A stretch of DNA of 39,406 nucleotides, from NCBI RefSeq assembly GCF_004359215.1, contig NC_090614.1:3208686-3248091 (forward strand), in the 5' to 3' direction. Position 1 is the stretch's first letter, and each line of letters opens with the position of its first letter. Shown here one piece after another: positions 1 to 10,486 of the stretch. The notes under the pieces are model-generated. The model saw only the letters and a list, made by a program, of their open reading frames with translations, did not search any database and was not told the origin of the DNA. The position numbers were made by a program, and so were the translations under genes. The DNA is from Bremia lactucae. Lineage: Eukaryota > Oomycota > Peronosporomycetes > Peronosporales > Peronosporaceae.

Positions 1-396
1 CGTGCCAATCAAGGGCATACGCTTCAAGTTGTGCAAGATGAGGAGCTTTTGACCCCATTGGACGACCCCTGTGCTATTCAAAAGTGTGTCCATGGAACTT
101 ACCTCGATTGCTGGGATAGTATTTGGAACCTTGGACTTTCTAAAATGCAGAGAAATCACATCCACTTTACTGAAAGGGAAGTCATGGATGAACAAGTGGT
201 TAGTGGAATGAGGTCAAATTGCAACTTGCTCTTATACATTGACTTTTCTTTGGCGGTAAGTGACGGAATCAAGTTTTACAAGTCCAGCAATAACGTAGTC
301 TTGAGTCCCGGAATGGGCAATACGGGGGTTATTGATCGCAAATATTTCCTTCAGGCGGTCAAACGGGATGGAACGGTAGTTTATAAACGAGATTGA
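1..396 (+). CDS. TPT1: tRNA 2'-phosphotransferase (TPT1/KptA family), 5' end outside window
   Basis: The frame is open from base 1 (CGT) to the TGA at 394-396, giving the last 131 residues; the start lies to the left of the window. It begins RANQGH, the Arg/Gln-Gly-His motif of the family, followed by HGTYLDCWDSI, the basic stretch KMQRNHIHF, and GMRSNCNLLLYIDF. These are the conserved blocks around the NAD+ and RNA 2'-phosphate pocket. The family removes the splice-junction 2'-phosphate from ligated tRNA, transferring it to NAD+ in the last step of fungal and plant-type tRNA splicing. No stop or frameshift interrupts this part, so the gene is probably functional. Its downstream neighbour is the dead chitin synthase on the same strand. 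Confidence 0.88.
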   Translation, partial: RANQGHTLQVVQDEELLTPLDDPCAIQKCVHGTYLDCWDSIWNLGLSKMQRNHIHFTEREVMDEQVVSGMRSNCNLLLYIDFSLAVSDGIKFYKSSNNVVLSPGMGNTGVIDRKYFLQAVKRDGTVVYKRD

Positions 397-825
397 GATT
401 AGCGCACGGATCATAAGCGATATTTCTACGTAGTATTATTATCACGACTGCAAGCCTAAGGTCTTATAGTCGAAAACAAGAGTTTAAAAAAGTATGTTCA
501 CATGCTTATGCGCAAAGTACTCGAGTCATTTATCAATTTTTAAAGATTTTATTGTTTTAAATTTTTTGATGGTCACAGAAATCATCACGTCTTAAACTTT
601 GACATTTTAACAATATTAAGCTAAAATTTATTAGTATCGCAACTGCAACGGGGTTCACTTTACTTTTGACGAATTGTCCGACCGTCTGTTGATCAAGTAT
701 AAAATCAAATGTGCACACCCTTTTGCAATTTGTACCCCCCGCCCGACTTACAGCCAATCAGAAAGCATAACAATATTAATGTTGCATAAATCAAAGCATT
801 TGCGTGGCCGAAACCCACAACTACT
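397..825. other. Intergenic stretch with one dispersed repeat
   Basis: AT-rich sequence between the phosphotransferase stop and the first recognisable chitin synthase codons. It holds a dispersed repeat (580-712, described separately). I see no further gene; short frames here are not protein-like. Confidence 0.6.
580..712 (-). repeat. Dispersed repeat copy A (inverted relative to copy at 10736-10908)
   Basis: Read on the minus strand this matches the plus strand at about 10736-10908. Shared pieces include ATTCGTCAAAAGTAAAGTGA, CCCCGTTGCAGTTG and TAAAATGTCAAA. The other copy has an extra stretch of roughly 45 bases between the ATACTTGATC and GGTCG blocks. Family unknown; no terminal repeats seen. 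Confidence 0.6.
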
Positions 826-1242
826 GACCTTTATCACCATGAACAATGCAGTACCTCAACAGCTTCAGGTGACACTCCCAAAGCTTGCCAAGAATTTGGC
901 TTACCTCATAAGATAGATATAAAAGATAAGGAAATTCTTGTGAAAACGTTTAGTGTGCATTGTGGCTGACGGTCGCGAGTAATTACACGATGAGATGCTT
1001 ACGTATCTGAAAACCATCAGACTGAATACCGAGGACTTACTGACTATCAATAGTGCCGGCATTGGTGCCCAGTGCCACTTATTTGAGCACACGCTGCGGC
1101 TTTCAGCGAAAGGAGAGAATTTACCCCTGTCCAAACGATTTTGCTTTGGTGGATCGCATGGGCAGTAAACTTGACTCGCACCACTACATTTGCCGAACAG
1201 ATTCAGCCGAACTTCCCAGCACTGATGGTCGTTGGCACTATG

Positions 1243-1694
1243 TGTAACGGGGCACTACGACTTGTACTGTTTCAGTACAAGTCCACTTCACACTGCTTCA
1301 GTTGCGAGTGGTGCCTTACGTTAAGTGACGTACACTGTACGTGCAGAGGAAGACTTCTCTTAAGACAACTAGACTTAAGAGGGTAAAATGAAAACTGTAT
1401 TAAATATAATTAAGTGTCTCTTGTTCTATCCTTGTAAATGCTAACTTAATTATAATCTAATACTAAACATGTGAATGAATTCTTATCTATCTTATCTTGT
1501 AACTCTCTTTGATTACTCCTGCAGCTGATTAGTCTGCGGAATAAATAGATATAATGGCCTATACCTATTTATGGATAAGAATTCTGAATATTACTATATA
1601 AAATAATATCCTATAAATATTATCTACCTTTAAGATAATATAGTAATAAACAACCTTTAAGTGTTAATTTCATGTAACGATACACCCCGTTACA
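1243..1694 (-). repeat. Solo LTR, TGTAACGGGG family
   Basis: 452 bp bounded by TGTAACGGGG and CCCCGTTACA, a 10-base inverted terminus. The near target duplication is CTATG (1238-1242) / CTATT (1695-1699). It interrupts the chitin synthase relic. Sense is set as minus because in this family the polypurine stretch precedes the TGTAACGGGGTGTATC end (see 15160-15197). Confidence 0.85.
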
Positions 1695-1796
1695 CTATTC
1701 TTTACAATTCAGCAACTGTCAACTGCATTCGGCACTTGAGCGCAACCATTGCATTGAAGGAGCCTGCGGACAAGTCGCGGTAGGGAAACTTCTTGA

Positions 1797-1995
1797 TGTT
1801 GGGGTATGACAACACACTGCGTACGAATGTCTTCGTGTAGGGGAAATGGAAGTTAATTCGTTCTTAGAAAACCCTCATACATGTAACGTACTTAAATGTA
1901 ACAGCTTCGCTTGCTCTTCTTCTTGTGTCATTTTACGACAGTAACCGCCACATCAGCACGACTACGAGCCGTCGCCTGATGTTCCACCTTCAACA
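1797..1995 (-). repeat. Copia 3' LTR
   Basis: 199 bp, TGTTGGGG...TTCAACA on the plus strand. It aligns end to end with 6081-6279 and is preceded by the CTTGA target duplication. Confidence 0.85.
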
Positions 1996-2049
1996 CTCCT
2001 CCTCAACGAGAAGTTTCTAATATTGGTCTTGGCTACGAGAAATTTAAAC

Positions 2050-3790
2050 TTCTTTGTCGAAATTGTCTTGGTCAGGAAATCAGTAAGCTGTTATATGGTT
2101 TCAATATGCTCCAGCTGGATTACCTTGTTTTTGACTTGATCACGGACAAAATGATAGCGTATAAATGTGTTTCGCACGACTTTGATATCCTTCGTTTTTC
2201 GCGATAGCAAACGCACTTTAATTGCCTTGTACACCATTACTGGACCATTAATCCTGACCTTCATTTCCAGCAATAGCGATTTAGTCCACAATACTTCTTG
2301 TATGCACAATAATAGAGCCACATGTTCGGCTTCAGCAGTACACTGTTTTGCATTCTTGACTTAAAATTACGGGTGATCCGTTGACCATCACCATCACACC
2401 TGATGTTGAGCGTCGATTGTCCTTATTACTGCCCCAATCAGCGTCACTAAATGCACTCAACTGCAGTTCGCGTGACTTGCTCCGATAGCAGATTCCATCC
2501 ATAGCGGTTGACTTTAAATAACGCAGCACTCGGATGGCCGCATTCCAATGTTCTTCACTTGGTTTTTCTAAGTGTCGACTCAATTGACATACCGCGAATG
2601 CAATATCCGGTCTTGTGCCGGTTGCCACGTAGAGAAGTGAACCCACCAAAGAACGATACGGATGATTTTTCATTTTTTGGTCCATCACTTCACACTTTTT
2701 CATGTTCTGGCCTTCCACACCCGGATTATACACCGGCCTAGCATTATCTTGATTGAATTTTTCAACCATTCTTGCTATACACGCGCTTTGACTGATCTTG
2801 AGTCGTTTCTCCTCCATCTTGTAGTCAACTTCGATGCCCAGATTATATCGCACTTTACCCAGTCTCTTGAGCTGAAATTATTAGACAATTCATCAGCAAC
2901 TTGCTTAATTGAGTCGTACGAAAGACCACCAATGAGCATGTCATCGACACATAACGTCACGTAAGTCCATGAAAATTGTCAAATCGACGAACAAATACAC
3001 ACGGATCCGAAACACACGCCACAACCCCATGCTCTTAAAAACGCTTGAAATAGTCTTAAACCATGTTGCAACAGCTTGTTTCAGTCCATACAGGCTTTGA
3101 TTTAGCTTCAGCACTTGACTCGATTTCATTTCAACGCCCTCGGGTGTATTAATAAACATCTCTTCTTCGAGAACACCATTGATAAATGCTGTATCGACAT
3201 CATATTATAATATAACCATCCCATAATGGCAACATACCGCGAAAAACACACGAATTGATTTCATGTTCGCGACTGGATATATGTGTCGTAGTAATCAATT
3301 CCATAGGCTTGACGATAACCTAGTGCCACAAGCCGAGCCTTGTATCGCTCAATATCACCGTTTTCATTTCGCATGATGGTGAACACCCACTTAGTCCCAT
3401 TACCTTCTTGTTTAACGAATTGTCCACGGGAGTCCACGTCTTTTTGCTATCTAGTGCCTTCAGTTCGGCCTTTTTCGCTACTTTCCACATCGTACTTCGT
3501 GGAGACTTCATAGCATCTTGGTACGTTGATGGGGTTTCAATGCCGCATTAGCTTGATAATACTCAATACGATATCGTTTTGAGGCACGTTTCACAGGTTC
3601 ATCTCCACGTGACAAAACGATAGCATCTGACATTCCGACCGGAACCAAAGCTTGTGAGTCTGGACTTGGAGGAGATATTGCAAGAGGGTTATTGTGTCCA
3701 CTAACACGAGATGAATGTGTCTCCAGACTGTCATCGAGATTAGTCCAGTCCCTCCCTGGGCACAATGGCTTGAATATCATCCTCAATCAA
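2050..3790 (-). pseudogene. Copia reverse transcriptase and RNase H (broken)
   Basis: Several frames read from about 3790 down. They give a linker and RT start (about 3790-3320), the block SLYGLKQAVATWF (near 3090), the active-site strand VTLCVDDMLIGG (near 2950, Cys where Tyr is usual), then RT thumb and connection sequence (2853-2600). RNase H blocks SDADWGSNKDNRRSTSG and a degenerate end near 2100-2200 follow. Frameshifts separate the blocks, so no functional polyprotein is made. Confidence 0.85.
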
Positions 3791-4103
3791 ATCAGCTGGC
3801 TCCATGTACACACATCGATATCAAAAGCAATATCATCTCTATGTCCATACTTTAGACGTGTACCCAACGACATTAATTCTTGAGGGGGCGAGACTATTTG
3901 GTCACCGTTAGTCTGATCAACCTCCATAGGTTCATTATCATCGTGATTCGAGGAAATTGGTGATTGAACCCTGATATCATCGTATCCTTCGCCATTTCTT
4001 TTGCGTGCTGACGAATTGATACAGATGCGTCATTAACAACTTGAACATACTTCGTCTGTGGCTGTTCTTGAAATGTCACTGACCTTGTGACTTCAAGTTT
4101 TTC

Positions 4104-5017
4104 TCAATTATAATTCCAGACACGATAACTCTTCACTTCGTGTGAATAACCAAGAAACATGCACCGAAAAGCCCTCTTGTCCAATTTAGCACGTTTCGTT
4201 CTGTCAATGTGTGCGTAACCTTGAGCACCAAAAACGCGCATGTGTGATATGTCTGGCTTCAAGCCAAAACACATCTCAATTGGAGTCTTCGTCGGGGATG
4301 AAGCGCACGTGACCCGCTTTGTCACATATACAGCTGTATTTATAGCTTCAGCCCACCACTTCTTTTCCACTTGCATGTGATTTAGCATCGACCTTGCACG
4401 TTCCGTCAGTGTCCTATTCATTCGTTCAGCCATTCCATTTTGCTGGGGGGAATATGTCACTGTTGCTTGGTGTACTATGCCAGCCTTGCAACAAACTTCT
4501 GCGAATTTCTTGTTGATGTTTTCGCCACCATTGTCGGTGTGAATGCATTTGATCTTGGAATTCAGTTGGTTTTCCATCATTGACTTGAATTCGATGAACT
4601 TTTCCAGCACTTCAGACTTATTAGCGATGAAGTATGTCACCACGTAGCGCAAAAAATCATCCAGAAACGTAACTACATATCGTGCTCCTCCTTGAAACTT
4701 TGTCTCAATTGGACCCATTACATCACTGTGAACGATTTGGAGCAGTGATTTTGTCTTCACTTTGCCGTGACTTGACTTTGGAAATGGTCTGACTGACGAC
4801 TTTCCAGTCACACATCCCTCGCAAATTTCATCTTGATCATCGATATCATCACTCAAAGCTTGCACATTTATTCCTTCTACACAATTGTGTAGATTCTTCA
4901 ACGTCTTCATTGGAAGATGTCCTAGTCGTGCATGCCACACACTAGGACTCACATCTTTAACTCCACAGAATGGCTTGTGATGCCCCAAGGTGTGAAAAAC
5001 GCACCGGCGGCATTCAA
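4104..5017 (-). pseudogene. Copia GAG-pre-integrase and integrase core
   Basis: One open frame reads VWHARLGHLP (pre-integrase, with CEGC downstream of it). An rve-type integrase core follows with HSDVMGP, HTDNGGE and the Glu in QNGMAERMNRTL, so the DDE triad is present. It ends near VRVF/AYAHIDRTKRAKLD, the Copia C-terminal module. This is the best preserved part of the element. Its 5' side runs straight into the Gypsy fragment at 5018. Confidence 0.88.
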
Positions 5018-5291
5018 CTGAGTGGTGGCTCACGTCATGCGTCAGCACCGTGCCTACGCGCCTCATTACTTTGACGATGTATTCGTGCATAGTAGGGCCG
5101 AGGACGGGCTGAGCGCAATAGAGTCGCACAAGCGCCATTTAGACGCTGTGTTGCAGACTTTAAAGGACGCCCAATTGTACGTCAACTTGCAAAAGTGCGT
5201 CATAGGGGTCCCTGAGATACCTGTGCTGGGTTGCATTGTAGGTATACATGGTGTACGAGCAGACCCAGACAAGGTAAAATCAGTAAAGGAA
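5018..5291 (+). mobile_element. Gypsy reverse-transcriptase fragment captured inside the Copia element
   Basis: On the strand opposite to the Copia genes, an open frame reads RAYAPHYFDDVFVHSRAEDG, then LYVNLQKCVIG, VLGC and VRADPDKVKSVKE. This is the RT catalytic core (YFDD intact) and thumb of a chromodomain-type Gypsy element, similar to the RT relic near 35460-35610. It ends abruptly at about 5291, where Copia protease sequence (minus strand, GWLLDSDS) begins, and at about 5018, where Copia pre-integrase sequence begins. No LTR or gag accompanies it. Most of the Copia protease is missing at this spot. Confidence 0.85.
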
Positions 5292-6076
5292 TCACTGTCG
5301 AGTAGCCAACCTTCCGAACCATGTTCACTAACAGTAAACGCTTGCTCGTTATTTTTCTTGTTAGTTTGATTCTTCCAACAATCTTGTTTCTTATGACCCC
5401 GTTTTCCACATACGAAACACGTCCCGGTAAACTTGTTTCTTGTTTCCTTCGACAGAAAAACTTTGCCCTTGAAATTTCTTATAGCCTTCAATGCAAGTTC
5501 ACTTTTCTCCTTGCGAGAAATACCTTCGTATTCACGACGAAGCATTTCTTTGGCTTGGAAAATATCAATTTCTTTCATGTTCTCAATGATTCTGATGATC
5601 TGATCATACTCATCAGACAAGCTTCCAAGCAGTATAACGAGCTGCTCGTCAGACGAAACTACATCTCCGATGGCTTGCATGGACATGCACAGCTCATCAA
5701 ACTACAGAAAGTGGTCCAGTGCACTCTCTTACTTCTGCATCTTAAATTCATGCAACTGCCGACGCATCTGCACACGGTTGTGAATATTTCTTCGAAGAAA
5801 ATAAATCTTTTATATATCCCAAGCTTCTGCAGCCGTGCCTGCATTGCGAACCGTGGACTGTAGACTTGGGGTGATTGACGTACACACAATCGCGAAGGCC
5901 TTCATATCATTGACTTTGCATATCGACGCGTCGGCCCTTGTGGCACTCGGTGCCTTCGTCGCGTCGATGTGCTCTAGTAGCCCTTTCTTGGCTAGTTTTA
6001 TCCGAGCATTAAACTCCCATACAAAGTAGTTGTCCATGTTGAGGACGTCATTCGCCTCACCCACGTTTGAGCTCAT
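5292..6076 (-). pseudogene. Copia gag with zinc knuckle and protease start
   Basis: The frame starts at 6076 just inside the 5' LTR (MSSNVGEANDVLNMDNYFVW), shifts near 5810, and continues from about 5686. That part has a UBN2-like gag body, then the zinc knuckle CFVCGKRGHKKQDC (CX2CX4HX4C) and the beginning of the aspartic protease (GWLLDSDS). The rest of the protease is replaced by the Gypsy piece. Confidence 0.82.
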
Positions 6077-6080
6077 AACC

Positions 6081-6279
6081 TGATGAGGTATGACAACACA
6101 CTGCGTACGAAGGTCTTCGTGTAGGGGAAATGGAAAGTAAATTCGTTCTTAGAAAACCCTCATACATGTAACGTACTTGAATGTAACAGCTTCGCTTGCT
6201 CTTCTTCTTGTGTCATTCACGACAGTAACCGCCACAACAGCACGACAACGAGCCGTCGCCTGATGTTTCACTTTCAACA
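6081..6279 (-). repeat. Copia 5' LTR
   Basis: 199 bp, TGATGAGG...TTCAACA, followed by the CTTGA duplication (6280-6284). Pairs with 1797-1995. Confidence 0.85.
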
Positions 6280-6564
6280 CTTGAGAGCTTAAGCAATTGG
6301 ATCATTTCTGCTCAGAATGTTTAGTACAAAAGATTTTCAATATCCTTGAAAATAATGGAAAGCTGTTTCGGTGTCATCAGCGCCCTTCCTGGTGCTCTTT
6401 GGTCTACCGATTCGAAAACATTCGTGGAACTCCACTGGAAGCGTACTTTAAGACGCTTCATACCGAACTGGGCGTCTTCGGGCCATTCGTTGGGAACATG
6501 TACCTTGCAGAGGACAGGAGTTTGACATTTGAACGTGTGGCACGGTAGAACCATAAGTGTGCGT

Positions 6565-7065
6565 TGTTACGGGGTGTATCGTTACATGAAATTAACACTT
6601 AAAGGTTGTTGATTAATATATTATCTTAAAGGTAGATAATATTTGGAGGATACTACTTTATATAGTAATGTTCAGAATTCTTATCCATAAATAGGTATAG
6701 ACCATTATATCTATTTGTTCCGCAGACTAATCAGCTGTAGATGTAAACAAAAGAGACACACAGATAAGATAAGAATTCAATTGCATGTTTAGTATTAGTT
6801 TATAATTAAGTTAGAGTTAACAGACAGAAAGAAGAGATACTTAATTATATTAATAAAGTTTTCATTTTACCCTCTTTAAGCTAGTTACCTTAAAGAGAAG
6901 TCTTCCTCTGCACGTTAATAGTGTACGTGAAATAACGTAAGGCACCACTCGCAACTGAAGTAGTGCGAAGTGGACTTGTACTGAAGCAGTGCGAAGTGGA
7001 CTTGTACTGAAGCAGTGCGAAGTGGACTTGTACTGAAGCAGTACAAGTCGTAGTGCCCCGTTACA
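6565..7065 (+). repeat. Solo LTR, TGTAACGGGG family, enlarged by a tandem repeat
   Basis: 501 bp from TGTTACGGGG to CCCCGTTACA. The longer size than its 452-bp relative comes from three tandem 26-base units at 6957-7034 (unit starts GAAGCAGTGCGAAGTGGAC), where the relatives have one. Weak target duplication TGCGT / GACGT. The chitin synthase frame continues on both sides (KCA-LHYGKD) when one copy is removed. Confidence 0.85.
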
Positions 7066-7494
7066 GACGTTGCATTATGGGAAGGATGCTGTGGCTCGAA
7101 CTGATGTACCACAAAAATCTTATTGCGTTGGTTTCACAGCGCAAGCGCTAGCTTAACGGCGCTCTTTGTGCCAAGCTTTTCAGTATCTCGAATCAGAATC
7201 GTATCTACTTGGAAAGTTACCACTCTGGCTCGCAAGCTGGCATTCTCGATTTTCTACCTGAACTATCTTCTAGTTTACACGACAGTTCGTTTTTTATGCA
7301 CTTGATGCTCTATTTCATTGTCTTACAAGGCTTCCAGTAAAAGCGACTTGGATTAGAGGTTATTAGTTGTCTGATTACAGTAAGATGGCCTAAAATCAAT
7401 CTCATTGTGCTTATTTATTGGTATCTATCTACCTTCATTTTTTGCGATAAGTAACCTAATCAAAAGATTTTTCATCAACAAACACATTTTCACA

Positions 7495-9211
7495 ATGTCG
7501 ACGTTAGAAAGTCTCGTGTTAGACGATAAGGAGTATGTCGAGCTCTTACGCAAGCTTATCAGCGTCTCGGTACGTGCACTCCATACTTTACTTCACTCAT
7601 AACTAACGACGTATTTCTGATAGGAAAAAGTGCAAAATGCTCCAAGCCTAGGGCTAATTCCTCAAGAAAACCTCGTGTCCGACTTTCTACTGACCGAGCT
7701 CAAACCTTGTCTTGGATCGGAATTAAGCGTTGAGCGTGTCGAGTTCGTACCTGGACGTGGCAACGTCATTATTAAGTATGCGCCGCTCTCGACGTCTAGT
7801 GAAAAGACGCTAGCGCTCGTAGGTGCCCACATGGACGTGGTGCCCGCGAACCCAGAGGGTTGGGAACGAGACCCCTTCACACTCACCGTCGAGGGTGACA
7901 AACTCTACGGACGCGGTACGACCGATTGCCTCGGACATGTTGCTCTTTTAACCAGTAAGTCTTCGAGTTAAGGTTTCAGAGGGTGCATAGGCCCTGCAAA
8001 GTCGGGTTTATCTGACGAAACGCTGGTGTAGTGCTGTTCCGAGAGCTGGCGAAACAAAAGGTGCAGACGGCAATGCAAATCGTATGCGTGCTTATTGCTT
8101 CGGAGGAGAATGGCGAGATTGAGGGCGTGGGCGTCGAGAAATTGATGGAGTCGGGAAAATTGGATTTTATTAAGAATGGACCTGTGTTCTGGGTCGACTG
8201 CTCGGATAGTCAGCCGTGTATTGGGACTGCTGGTGCCAGTACCTGGACGCTGAAGGCTACGGGGAAATTATTTCATAGTGGCTTGCCCAATTTGGGTATT
8301 AATGGCCTTGAATTGGCCATGGATGCGATGACGAAAATCCAAGCCTTTTTCTACCAAGAGTTTGGACCATTGGAAAAAGAAAACGAGTACAATTACTCGT
8401 GTCCTTCCACGATGAAGCCTACGCGCATGGAGTCGTCGATTAATGGCCTGAATCAAATGTACGTGTCTGAGTTTGAACAGTCTTACGCTCATGAGTTGAA
8501 AAAGTCGTAAATGATTCAAATAGCCCGTCATGGGCTAAAATTGCCGGCGACGTGCGATTATCTCCCTTTTACGATATGGACACGGTTCGTTGTAGATTTT
8601 ATTGAAGCTACGATACCAATGGGTCAGTAGATAAAGCTCATGCGACATGGTTTATTCCTAGATGATTGCTACGATGACAGCATTTGTAGACAATCTAAAC
8701 GCCAATGTCACGTCTTTAGAAGGCCATCGTGGACCAGTGTCGAAATATGCACTTCCGGATGAAAATTGCAAGGGCAAAATTGAATTAATATTTGACAAGA
8801 ATTATTACGAAGGCATCGCGTGCTCGTTGGATTCGATTGGATACAAGTACGTAATTTTTTATTAAGGTCTTTTTGTCGAATCGCATGTCATGCATTGCTT
8901 TGTTTTAAACAGAGCCTTGCATGCTGCAATCACGACGGTGCTCGGAGAGGCAAAGCCGTTTTCAATTAGTGGAAGGTTAAAATTGTTTTAAACATTTACG
9001 AGGCTACTATTTTATTTTGACTATTTTTTTACTTGGTAGCTTGCCCCTCGTTCGCGACATGCAACGCAGTGGCTTTGATCTCACGCTCGTTGGCTTTGGC
9101 AAGAGCTCCGTGTACCATGGCGACAATGAATACTGCCTCTTGAGTGACATGAAGAAAGCAATGCAGATCCTGGCGCTGACAATCGCCCATTGTGATGGTT
9201 CTTTAAAATAG
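7495..9211 (+). CDS. M20-family metallopeptidase, acetylornithine-deacetylase-like, 7 exons
   Basis: Exons 7495-7569, 7624-7954, 8032-8458, 8524-8584, 8662-8846, 8913-8975 and 9040-9211 join in frame to 437 residues; all six introns start GT and end AG (54-77 bp). Zinc-site motifs: GAHMDVVP (His94, Asp96), GRGTTDCLGH (Asp126, bridging position) and ASEENGE (Glu160 general base, Glu161 ligand). The dimerisation domain starts near FHSGLPNLGINGLELAMDAM, and IAGDVRLSPFYDMD lies across intron 4. Length and motif order fit the plant/oomycete acetylornithine deacetylase-like branch (N-acetylornithine to ornithine plus acetate, arginine synthesis). Substrate is inferred; a related aminoacylase or dipeptidase role cannot be excluded. 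The exon 4 donor at 8585 is my choice; a donor at 8589 would shift frame. No disabling changes seen. Confidence 0.87.
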
Positions 9212-10199
9212 TGTAGACACACTCTTTAAAGCGCCAACTTTGTCAAATTGATTTTCTTTCCTTCTTTCATTTGGTTTAAATATGCTCAATTGTCGGTGAA
9301 TTTCACGCGCTTCCGCTGACAAGACATTTGCGTAAATTGCAAACTATAAAACGTCCACAGCAACACGCTTCATCGCAACTGCTTCCCGACCAAGATAAAG
9401 CATTACAAGCGATCACCGAGGATAACACTTTGGCGTACGAGCGAAGGCCCAAATCATGCGGACAATTCAAACATGAAAAAGCTTGCTATCCTAGCCACAG
9501 AATCTTGTGGCTGGTTGCTGCAAAGAACCAAATAACAAGATGCTTCTTTGATATTCGTACATCAAACCGCTTTTTAAGCACGTACGACGAAATAAGTTTC
9601 TTCGAAAAATGCTCTTCCTTTGTAATTGAAAGATCGAGCATTTTTTGAAAAAACAAATTCGTCGTACGTACTCAAAAAACACCCTTTAAAATTTGTAAGT
9701 TGGTTACACGCTATGGATATCTCGATTCCACGTGCAAATGGCTGCTTCTTACTGGTCGTAGAGACTCGAGACGTGCCTATTGTAGTGCTTTTTTTCGTCG
9801 GTGTATCCTTTTTTCAAATAGCCTACGTCTCTGGCTCACACATGCGTCCTTCTCGATTCAAATCCTATTTAATTAGTCCACTCGCCACAAACTCGCATAA
9901 TTTCTTGTCGACCTACTCCGATTCTTCGTCCTTCCCACTCCTGTTTTTTTCATTTACAACTCGTCTTCTCTCGCATCCCCTACTACCACAATCGAAATGT
10001 TAGCCCAAAACAGCTCGTGCTGTATCAACGCCTTTAAACGCGCACGCAATTAGTCCTGCTCACATTAAAACGTCGTGACAACTAACAACAATAGCGGTTC
10101 CCTCAAGTGTATTCTTCTAGGCTACCATATATTCCGCAACGATTCAAAGTGTGATATTCCCACACAATAAGTGAATATCTTCCGGTGATTATTTGCACA
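9212..10199. other. Intergenic stretch without a recognisable gene
   Basis: Apart from the foldback at 9571-9679 nothing is recognised. Frames at 9328-9648 and 9626-10003 are not protein-like and run through the foldback arms, so I treat them as chance. Confidence 0.55.
9571..9679. repeat. Imperfect foldback (long inverted repeat)
   Basis: Arms of about 44 bases (9571-9614 and 9636-9679) are inverted copies at roughly 80-85% identity, with a 21-base loop. Best-matched blocks are ACGTACGACGAA / TTCGTCGTACGT and AAAAATGCTC / GAGCATTTTT. Could be a MITE-like remnant or a hairpin RNA source; it lies about 360 bases past the peptidase stop. Confidence 0.6.
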
Positions 10200-10486
10200 T
10201 AGTTAATGCCCAACGCCTGTGGTCGTGACGTCACGGTGTTTACTTGCAAATTGTGTTAAACTTGAGATTCCGATGCAACACGCCAGGTGCGCAAGGAGAC
10301 GCCATACATAGTTTGTAATAAATATAATTAAGTCAGTAGTAGATAGAAGATCATTACGTAGGAGCTTCATTTTCTCTATTCTAAAGACTTCGTCTTGCTA
10401 GACCTTTGAACTATCTACTCTTGTAGGAAATACTTATTATTACGCTTATAGGAAATATTACTTATGGAACCGGACACCCCGCTACA
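10200..10486 (-). repeat. Possible LTR remnant
   Basis: On the minus strand it starts TGTAGCGGGGTGTCCGG at 10486, resembling the TGTAACGGGG LTR start. It contains AT-rich blocks similar in style to that family (TAATAAATATAATTAAG). The other end is not recognisable, so the left limit is a guess. Confidence 0.35.

Larger units (their letters stand above)
1797..6279 (-). mobile_element. Copia-type LTR retrotransposon, chimeric and dead
   Basis: Two 199-bp LTRs (1797-1995 and 6081-6279) are flanked by the perfect target duplication CTTGA (1792-1796 and 6280-6284). On the minus strand the order is gag, zinc knuckle, protease start, then a foreign Gypsy piece, GAG-pre-integrase, integrase, reverse transcriptase and RNase H, which is the Copia order. 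A purine run GAGGAGGAG (minus strand, 1996-2004) sits directly before the 3' LTR. The motif GGTTATGAGCTC directly follows the 5' LTR and may be the primer site. Roughly 6% difference between LTRs by eye means the insertion is not recent. It landed inside the chitin synthase gene. Confidence 0.9.
826..7310 (+). pseudogene. Chitin synthase relic, split by three retroelement insertions
   Basis: Read through the insertions, the plus strand gives the conserved blocks of a chitin synthase (family-2 glycosyltransferase, plasma membrane, UDP-GlcNAc to chitin) in order. TFITMNN and LPKLAKNLAYLI lie at about 829-912. IVADGRE is at 959-979 and is followed at once by an in-frame TAA. KLDSHH lies just upstream of 1243. 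IEGACG lies between the first LTR and the Copia element. [13 protein letters not shown] and PLEAYFK lie after the Copia element. GNMYLAEDR at 6492-6518 keeps the catalytic EDR. KCALHYGKDAVARTDVPQ spans the second solo LTR. SQRKR-stop-LNG at 7134-7160 is the QRRRW signature with Trp changed to TAG. Several frameshifts separate the blocks. The C-terminal membrane region is weak after about 7310. The gene is dead, and the minus-strand frames here (for example 901-1134 and 6321-6554) are its shadows. Confidence 0.85.

Noticed and set aside
901..1134. 77-codon minus-strand frame
   Set aside because: Opposite the chitin synthase blocks; the plus strand matches a known family, this does not.
6321..6554. 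Protein-like minus-strand frame that extends across the solo LTR to about 7150 when the LTR is removed
   Set aside because: I first took this for a disrupted host gene, but the plus strand over the same bases carries GNMYLAEDR and ARTDVPQ of chitin synthase, so it is a shadow.
9328..10003. Two overlapping plus frames after the deacetylase-like gene
   Set aside because: No motif; they pass through the foldback arms and have low-complexity hydrophobic ends.
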